A stretch of 64,000 nucleotides of DNA from the NCBI RefSeq assembly GCF_019049245.1, contig NZ_JAGMUK010000183.1:186001-250000 (forward strand), read 5' to 3'. The stretch's first letter is position 1, and each line of letters opens with the position of its first letter. Below are positions 58,924 to 64,000 of this stretch, piece after piece. Position numbers and translations under genes: made by a program. The DNA comes from Streptomyces sp. AC555_RSS877 (GTDB taxonomy: Bacteria > Actinomycetota > Actinomycetes > Streptomycetales > Streptomycetaceae). The notes under the pieces are model-generated. The model had not been told where the DNA came from. It did no database searches and saw only the letters and a program-made list of their open reading frames with translations.

Positions 58924-59030
58924 GCGCTCACCGTACTCAGCGTGACGTGACCCGATGAGATCGAGGGGCTGTGATCTTCGCCCCACCCGGTGGCGTACGG
59001 TGCCGGTGTTGTCGGCGACGGGAGAGGGCG

Positions 59031-59561
59031 ATGGGGCAGAAGGCGTTGATCACGGGCATCGGCGGCAGGGAACCGAACATCCACGAGGAGGCGTTCGTGG
59101 CGCCCACCGCCTCGGTGATCGGGGACGTGACGCTGGAGGCCGGGGCGAGTGTCTGGTACGGCGCGGTGCTGCGCGGCGACGTCGAGCGGATCTCCGTCGG
59201 AGCGCAGAGCAACATCCAGGACAACTGCACGCTCCACGCCGACCCCGGCTTCCCCGTCACGATCGGCGAGCGGGTGTCCGTCGGTCACAACGCCGTCGTC
59301 CATGGAGCGAGCGTCTGGAACGACTGCCTGATCGGCATGGGGGCGACGATCCTCAACGGCGCGGTGATCGGGGCAGGTTCCCTGGTCGCCGCGCAGGCGT
59401 TGGTGCCGCAGGGCATGCAGGTGCCCCCCGGCTCACTCGTCGCGGGCGTCCCCGCGAAGGTGAGGCGGGAGCTGACGGAGGAGGAGCGTCAGGGGGTCAC
59501 GCTGAACGGGACGCTGTACGCGGACCTGGCGAAGGCGCACAGCGAAGTGCATCAGGACTGA
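59031..59561 (+). CDS. Gamma-class carbonic anhydrase family protein
   Basis: A 176-residue gamma-carbonic-anhydrase/LbH protein (Cam/YrdA type). The zinc ligands are His69 in NCTLHADP and His86 and His91 in VGHNAVVHG; Arg48, Asp50 and Gln63 are in place. It has the trimeric beta-helix fold: ASVIGDVTLEAGASVWYGAVLRGD, CLIGMGATILNGAVIG. ATG 59031 has GGAGAGGG upstream. It is divergent from the acyltransferase gene and convergent with dedA (three-base gap). Confidence 0.93.
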   Translation: MGQKALITGIGGREPNIHEEAFVAPTASVIGDVTLEAGASVWYGAVLRGDVERISVGAQSNIQDNCTLHADPGFPVTIGERVSVGHNAVVHGASVWNDCLIGMGATILNGAVIGAGSLVAAQALVPQGMQVPPGSLVAGVPAKVRRELTEEERQGVTLNGTLYADLAKAHSEVHQD

Positions 59562-59564
59562 GTG

Positions 59565-60221
59565 TCAGTCGGCGGCCGGGACGGGTACCGGCTCGGGCTC
59601 GGCCGCCTGCTTCTGAGCCGTCACGTTCTTCGCCTTGCGCTTCAGCACCAGCATCGACGTGAGCCCCACCAGCACCGCCGCCACCAGTCCCAGCCACGAG
59701 AACCGCTTCAGCCACGACTCGGCGACGATCCCGACGTAGTAGATGACGGCCGTCGTGCCGCCCGCCCACAGGATCCCGCCGAGCACGTTGGCGATCAGGA
59801 ACTTCCAGTACGGCATCCGCAGCACACCCGCGAGCGGCCCGGCGAAGATCCGCAGCAGGGCGACGAAGCGGCCGAAGAAGACGGCCCACATGCCCCACTT
59901 CTCGAAGGACCGCTCGGCCGTGGCGATGTGTCCCTCGCTGAAGTGCCTGGGGAACTTCTTCCCGAGCCAGGCGAGCAGCGGGCGTCCGCCCTTGCGGCCG
60001 ATGGCGTAGCCGATGGAGTCGCCGACGATGGCACCGACGGTGGCACACACCCCGAGGATCACCGGGTCGATGCCCGCGTGCTGCGAGGACAGCAATGCGG
60101 CCGACACCAGGATGATCTCGCCGGGCAGCGGGATGCCCAGGCTCTCCAGACCGATGACGATTCCCACGAGGGCGTAGACGGCGACCGCGGGCACCGTGTC
60201 GAGCCAGTCCTGGACGTGCAA
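59565..60221 (-). CDS. DedA family membrane protein
   Basis: A 218-residue DedA/SNARE-associated membrane protein with about five helices. The DedA motifs are GLESLGIPLPGEIILVSAALLSS near the start, GDSIGYAIGRKGGRPLL and FFGRFVALLRIFAGPLAGVLRMPYWKFLIANVLGG. It flips undecaprenyl phosphate or phospholipids in characterised cases. TTG 60221 was chosen because GGAGGA lies seven bases before it; the ATG at 60251 lacks such a site. A MITE-like element is found between it and the upstream ricin gene. Confidence 0.92.
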   Translation of the reverse strand: MHVQDWLDTVPAVAVYALVGIVIGLESLGIPLPGEIILVSAALLSSQHAGIDPVILGVCATVGAIVGDSIGYAIGRKGGRPLLAWLGKKFPRHFSEGHIATAERSFEKWGMWAVFFGRFVALLRIFAGPLAGVLRMPYWKFLIANVLGGILWAGGTTAVIYYVGIVAESWLKRFSWLGLVAAVLVGLTSMLVLKRKAKNVTAQKQAAEPEPVPVPAAD

Positions 60222-60400
60222 CGCCGGTTCCTCCGATTCGCGTCCCTGCATTCCCCGCGTGCCCCGCTGAACAGGCGCACGCCCGGGAAGCCTACCGGGT
60301 CACCGGGACGCCTCCGCGCCCCACAGGTCGCACTGGTGTTCCCGGCTCACGGTACGAGGACGGTGACCCCTTTGAGGGGGTGACCCCTTTGGCTGACTGA

Positions 60401-60627
60401 CTAGGGCCTGTCCGGCGGATCAGGTCGCAGGACATCCGCGGCGCCTCGTCGACGCTGGTGAGCGGGGCCTGGTGCGTCGAGCTGCAAGGCGGAGGAGGGC
60501 GTCGACGCGATGGGGGTCCCCCCGCTCGAGCGAGGTCGAGAGTGCGGGAGTCGGCAACCGACGACAACGCCGCAGATCGGCGCGCCAGGCCCCGCGTCTG
60601 CGGCATGATCCGCCGGACAGGCCCTAG
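60401..60627. mobile_element. 227-bp MITE-like element with perfect 22-bp terminal inverted repeats
   Basis: The left end (60401-60422) begins CTAGGGCCTGTCCGGCGGAT and the right end (60606-60627) is its perfect 22-bp reverse complement, both closing with CTAG that may be the target duplication. Inner arms GCGGGGCCTGGTGCG (60462-60476) and CGCGCCAGGCCCCGC (60581-60595) match at 14 of 15 positions, so the whole unit can fold. It has no transposase frame. Around 60511-60550 it holds the TGGGGGTCCCCCCGCTCGAG phrase common as a dispersed repeat in Streptomyces intergenic DNA. The 60222-60400 stretch shows only a duplicated GTGACCCCTTTG. Confidence 0.8.
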
Positions 60628-62468
60628 CCGAGGACCGTGTCGGCGGTGGTGGTGACGGTGGTGGTGACGGTGTCGGCGACCGAGCCCGCCGTGTCCCGTA
60701 CGGCGCCCGGGATGGCCGCCACCTCCTCCACGGGTGCGGCCGGCTCGCGGTCGTCGCCGGAGGTGTGGGTGTCGACCTGGGCCATCCGCCTCTCGAAATG
60801 CGGCGGCGCGAGCGGCTGGTCGCCCTGTGGCTCCTCGGCTTCCTCGGGAGGTGCATCGGCGTCGGGCGTCGGAGCCGCGGCGGTCGGCGGTGAGCCCGGG
60901 GTCCCGGGGCCGCCGTCCCGCCTCTCGCCCCGCTCTTCCGCGCCGGCGGTGTCACCGCTCGCCGGTTCCAGCACCCACTGCTGTTCCGCCGATCCGTCCC
61001 GCTCGGCGACGACCAGCGCCTTCCCGGGGCCGGGCGCGACGAGCAGGCCTCCTCCCCGGCGCAGCAGCAGTTCGCCGCGGACGGTGAGGTCGTAGCAGAC
61101 CTCACCGGCGTGCACCAGGCAGTCGGCCAGGACGACCGAGCCCTCGTCGGCGTCGGCGTCCAGGCAGAGGGTGGGAGCGAGGGCGCTGCGCAGCAGACCG
61201 TCGTCCTGGTACGACCACTGCTGGGACCCGGCTGTCGAACACGCCGTCAGGACGGTCCCGGCGCCGTTCTCGGTCCTGCCCCCGTGTACGTCGAGGCAGA
61301 GTCCGGCGACGACGTTGCGGAGCCTGCCGTGCCCGACCTCCACGCGGTTGCCCACGGACGCGGCGGACGGGGAACCGGCGGACGGTGCCTCGTCGGCGGC
61401 ACCCGGGGAGACGGAGATGCCGCTGGCCGCGCCCCAGGTGGCGCGTGGTCCGGGAACACCGCCCTCGTCGGACCAGCCCTTGGCGACCAGCACGGTCACG
61501 AGCAGGGCGAAGGACGTCAGACCGGCGCCCACGAGCATGGCCTTCCGATGCCGGCGCGGCGCGGCGAGGCGCCCGGTCCGAGCAGGGCGGTGGCGTCCGC
61601 CGTGACCGGGACGCAGGACGGGAGCCGCTGTCGACGCGGTCCGGTCGTTCCCCCGGCCGGGCCGCGAGTCGAGATAGCGGCGGGCGCCCCAGCCGAGCAC
61701 CGTCTCGGCGAGCAGGTCTTCCAGTCCGCCGTCGAAATGGCTGAGCTGCTCGGCCGCGTGCCGGCAGTACCGGCACGCCATCAGATGCTGTTGGACATCG
61801 GGCAGCAGGCCTCCGCCCCGGCGAATGGGGACGTCGAGGAGGCGGTTGTAGAAACGGCATTCCGTGGTGGGTGCCAGTTCCCGGTGGGCCCGTACGCAGC
61901 CCGTGCGGAATTGCTCGCGTGCCTGCTCCAGGGCGGCCGACGCCCTGGCCGTGTCCACTCCCAGCAGACCGGCCGGTACGGATATGGGCTCGGCCTCGAC
62001 CTCCGTGTGCCACAGCAGGCATTGGGAGGCTCCCGGAAGAGCCTGGAATGCGCGCTCGGCGAGCTGTCGCCTTTCGGGGGTGACCGACCTCGCGGCGCGC
62101 AGACCACGGCCGCCGGTCGGTTTGCGGAGTTCCGGCAGTACGGCCGAAATGCCGTCGTCCGCGGCCCACTCCTTGACGGTCTCCCGAACGGCCCGCAGGA
62201 GCCGGGGCCGTACCGCACCGCCGCCCCGCGGTCCCAGTACGCGGTGGAACGCGGCGGCGGCCGCCATGGACGCGGAACCCTCCGAGGAGACCAGACAGAT
62301 GGCCGCGTAGTCGTAGGTCGCCCGCCAGTGCCGGGCCATCAGGAGCGCGACGGCGTGGGCGTCCGTGCCGGCCGCGTCGAGCCAGGCCATGAGATCACGG
62401 TCGGATTCCCCGGGGCTGGATCCGGGCCGTGGCGGGTACGGGGGACGTGGGGGGTGGGGGGATTGCAC
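60624..62468 (-). CDS. Sigma-like / zinc-finger / transmembrane / ricin-lectin fusion protein
   Basis: A 614-residue protein with an unusual architecture. Residues about 20-200 resemble ECF sigma regions (LMARHWRATYDYAAICL, ALPGASQCLLWHTEVEAEPISVPAGLLGV, ALEQAREQFR) but are divergent. A zf-HC2-like His228-x3-Cys232-x2-Cys235 follows (QHLMACRYC), as in anti-sigma factors. One helix at about 309-329 (AMLVGAGLTSFALLVTVLVA) crosses the membrane. Outside, a ricin B-type lectin domain at about 384-501 (LCLDVHGGRTENGAGTVLTAC, then QQWSYQDDGLL and QQWVLEP) is followed by a Pro/Ala/Glu tail. GTG 62468 with GGAAGGAA upstream is preferred over ATG 62501. Its stop codon is inside the MITE end. Confidence 0.78.
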   Translation of the reverse strand: MQSPHPPRPPYPPRPGSSPGESDRDLMAWLDAAGTDAHAVALLMARHWRATYDYAAICLVSSEGSASMAAAAAFHRVLGPRGGGAVRPRLLRAVRETVKEWAADDGISAVLPELRKPTGGRGLRAARSVTPERRQLAERAFQALPGASQCLLWHTEVEAEPISVPAGLLGVDTARASAALEQAREQFRTGCVRAHRELAPTTECRFYNRLLDVPIRRGGGLLPDVQQHLMACRYCRHAAEQLSHFDGGLEDLLAETVLGWGARRYLDSRPGRGNDRTASTAAPVLRPGHGGRHRPARTGRLAAPRRHRKAMLVGAGLTSFALLVTVLVAKGWSDEGGVPGPRATWGAASGISVSPGAADEAPSAGSPSAASVGNRVEVGHGRLRNVVAGLCLDVHGGRTENGAGTVLTACSTAGSQQWSYQDDGLLRSALAPTLCLDADADEGSVVLADCLVHAGEVCYDLTVRGELLLRRGGGLLVAPGPGKALVVAERDGSAEQQWVLEPASGDTAGAEERGERRDGGPGTPGSPPTAAAPTPDADAPPEEAEEPQGDQPLAPPHFERRMAQVDTHTSGDDREPAAPVEEVAAIPGAVRDTAGSVADTVTTTVTTTADTVLG

Positions 62469-62819
62469 TGGACCAATTCCTTCCAAGCCGCAGGACGGCA
62501 TGCGAAATGCGCGTCCGTAGGAAAGCAGGTGCCTGATTGGTGCATACCTATGCCGCGTCAGGTGCGGGCGTTACGGGGCGTGATTATGAGCGGTCGATCA
62601 AGGGGGCGCTCACTTTCGCACAAACGACTCACAGGAAACAAGAAGTTCGAGTGACCCAGGTTCAAAAAGCGGCGACTTCAGAAAAGTTACCGGCGGTATC
62701 CGTACCCGCATTCGAAAAAACAGCGGAGTCGGCCCGTCAAGTTGTGTGCGACTAACGCCCGCTGGCACACGCAATCTCCAAGTTCCCGTCCCACCCCCAC
62801 AGCGGGCTGCCACTTCGGC

Positions 62820-63320
62820 AGCGCCTTCGAGCCGGAGCAGGCGCCCGCCGCCCAGGGTGACGCGGTGCGGCTGGACGCGGTGCGCGCCCCGGTCCGCCCG
62901 GCCGTCATCCACCACATCCGCCAGCGCGAGATCCTCGGCCTCGGCCACGCGGTGCTCTGCGCCCGCCGCCACGTCGGCGAGCAGCCCTTCACCGTCCTGC
63001 TCGGCGACGATCCCATCGACCCGCGCGAGACCCTGCTCAGCCGACCGGTCCAGCTCTACGGCTGCGCGGCCGTGGAGCCGACCGGCGAGGGAGACGCCCG
63101 GGCGCGGCGGTGAGATCCAGCTGACCGACCCCCTCCAGGCTTCGCCGCGGGCGGCATCATGCACGGAGTCGTCTTCGACGGCCTGCGCCACGACGCCGGC
63201 GACAAGGCCGACCATCTGCGCACGATGGCCCGGCCGGCCTGCGACCGGCCCGACCTCGGGCCCGAGTTCACGGCCTGGCTCAAGGAGTTCGTCGCGGGGC
63301 TGGAGAGCTCAGCGGCGACC
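62820..63320 (+). pseudogene. galU: Decayed galU (UTP-glucose-1-phosphate uridylyltransferase) remnant
   Basis: Recognisable GalU blocks remain but the gene is broken. Frame 1 gives GDAVRLDAVRAP, VIHHIRQREILGLGHAVLCARRHVG, TVLLGDDPIDPR and LYGCAAVEPTGEGD. Then GEIQLTDPLQ is in another frame, and GIMHGVVFDGLRHDAGDKADHLRT and CDRPDLGPEFTAWLKEFVAGLE in the first frame again. The catalytic N-terminus (about 100 residues) and a central part are missing, and two frameshifts are present, so it makes no active enzyme. It lies beside AT-rich DNA (62502-62760) and ends just before a thioesterase gene. Confidence 0.82.
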
Positions 63321-63392
63321 GGGCGCGAGCGGTCGCGGCCTGATCCAAGGCGGGAGGTCGCCGGTCGGGTCGTACTCGAGGGGTGCCGTCGC

Positions 63393-63845
63393 TCAGCCGT
63401 TGGGCCGCAGCGTCCAGATGACGGTCATCTCGGTGGTGACCGTTCCGTCCGCGCGCTGGATGGCGACGGTCACCGGGAACTCCGGGCGCTTGCCCTCGTC
63501 GAGTTCGGCCACGACGTCGGCGGCAGGGCGGCCGAGCGTGGCGGTGGCGGTGACGGGACCCAGGGCGATCTTCCTGAACGCGATCTCGGCGGTGACCGGA
63601 AGCGGCACGGCGCGGGAGAGCTGGTCCCCGAAGGCGGCCAGGACGATCGCACCGCTGGCCGACTCCCCCAGCGTGAACATCGCGCCGGCGTGCGGCCCGC
63701 CGACGTGGTTGCGGTACTCGCTCTGGTCCGGAAGGGCCAGGACGGCCTTCTCCGGAGTGGTCTCCAGGTACTCCAGGTTCAGCGTGCGAACCATCGGCAC
63801 CGTGGCGGCGAGCAATTCGCCGATGGACATCTGATCTGCGTTCAT
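63393..63845 (-). CDS. PaaI/DUF4442-type hotdog-fold thioesterase-like protein
   Basis: A 150-residue hotdog-fold protein. The signature is RNHVGGPHAGAMFTLGESASGAIVLAAFGDQL (the GG-H-G-x-x-x-x-x-E pattern of the DUF4442/PaaI group), followed by VTAEIAFRKIALGPVTATATLG. It is probably an acyl-CoA thioesterase of unknown chain preference. ATG 63845. It converges on the galU relic. Confidence 0.86.
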   Translation of the reverse strand: MNADQMSIGELLAATVPMVRTLNLEYLETTPEKAVLALPDQSEYRNHVGGPHAGAMFTLGESASGAIVLAAFGDQLSRAVPLPVTAEIAFRKIALGPVTATATLGRPAADVVAELDEGKRPEFPVTVAIQRADGTVTTEMTVIWTLRPNG

Positions 63846-63915
63846 GCCGACATGTTACCCGCGAGTAGCCCTGCGGGGCCAGAGCCGCGGAATGATCGCC
63901 GTATCGTTACGGCCC

Positions 63916-64000
63916 ATGTGGCCAGGAGAGCAGCCGCCGGGAGGCGGGCAGAGTCCGCAGCAGCGCCCGGCCGAGGAAAACCCCTACCGGCAGTCCGGTT
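63916..64000 (+). CDS. 5' end of a Pro/Gln-rich protein (cut by the window edge)
   Basis: The ATG at 63916 opens a frame to the window end: MWPGEQPPGGGQSPQQRP, then AEENPYRQSG. Proline/glutamine-rich N-termini of this kind precede membrane or DUF proteins in Streptomyces. TATCGT (63902-63907) lies eight bases upstream, so it could be leaderless. Only 28 codons are visible, so no function can be stated. Confidence 0.6.
   Translation, partial: MWPGEQPPGGGQSPQQRPAEENPYRQSG

Noticed and set aside
60366..60390. ACCCC/GGGGT hairpin and duplicated GTGACCCCTTTG as a small RNA or terminator
   Set aside because: The stem is only five pairs and the duplication is short; no transcript can be assigned.
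62537..62755. 72-codon plus-strand frame in the AT-richer patch
   Set aside because: No ribosome site, no family resemblance and codon use unlike Streptomyces genes.

Overview
The window is high-GC DNA with strongly G/C-ending codons, many GTG/TTG starts, GTGA/ATGA stop-start overlaps and leaderless genes. Together with Streptomyces-type families (XRE-DUF5753/DUF397 pair, WhiJ-like locus, DUF6328, ECF41 sigma factor, clpP paralogue, dre-like operator, PHO box), this points to a Streptomyces chromosome. From memory the order bioF/bioBAD - LAL regulator - lipase - purB resembles the corresponding S. coelicolor region; no database was searched. No tRNA, rRNA, CRISPR array, intact transposase or prophage was seen.

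Layout. 1-3 kb: truncated tetR with twin operators, a membrane protein, an orphan YefM/Phd antitoxin divergent from a clpP paralogue. 3-6.4 kb: a c-di-AMP (ydaO-type) riboswitch controlling a secreted NlpC/P60 hydrolase, a DUF6328 membrane protein, and an anti-sigma-like ATPase / XRE-DUF5753 / DUF397 triad. 6.5-11 kb: the complete late biotin pathway (bioF divergent from bioB-bioA-bioD). 11-14 kb: a very long LuxR regulator with a 13 x 13-residue repeat block. 14-16.2 kb: secreted lipase, methyltransferase, Fic-like toxin / RHH antitoxin with a perfect 20-bp palindromic operator. 16.3-24.6 kb: MacB/FtsX-type exporter, F420-type oxidoreductase and GNAT pair, two CNNM/CorC proteins, SGNH hydrolase. 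24.8-32.4 kb: purB, mug, an ABC-2 exporter divergent from a DesKR-like two-component system, a ROK regulator.

32.4-43.9 kb: DasR-like GntR regulator with its promoter inside a dre-like operator, ECF41 sigma factor, alpha/beta hydrolase, PHO-box-controlled Tat-exported PhoD phosphodiesterase, a membrane ACT-GNAT protein, and two Lrp/AsnC regulators each divergent from a sulfur-related enzyme (gamma-lyase family, rhodanese), with a DUF885 peptidase and an Imm21 immunity protein between. 43.9-53.6 kb, nearly all on the minus strand: sbcDC, yigZ, sixA coupled to a degenerate CysRS-like protein, and btuFCD under a cobalamin riboswitch.

53.6-64 kb: CoA-binding protein, FAD aromatic hydroxylase, ArsR/CDF zinc-type pair, YbaK deacylase, XRE-cupin regulator, hexapeptide acyltransferase, gamma carbonic anhydrase, DedA, a 227-bp MITE-like element that supplies the stop codon of an unusual sigma-like/zinc-finger/TM/ricin protein, a decayed galU remnant in AT-richer DNA, a thioesterase-fold protein, and the start of one more gene at the right edge. 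The most unusual items are the sigma-ricin fusion protein abutted by the MITE, the repeat-bearing truncated LAL regulator, the antitoxin/ClpP divergent module and the palindrome-controlled Fic-like module.
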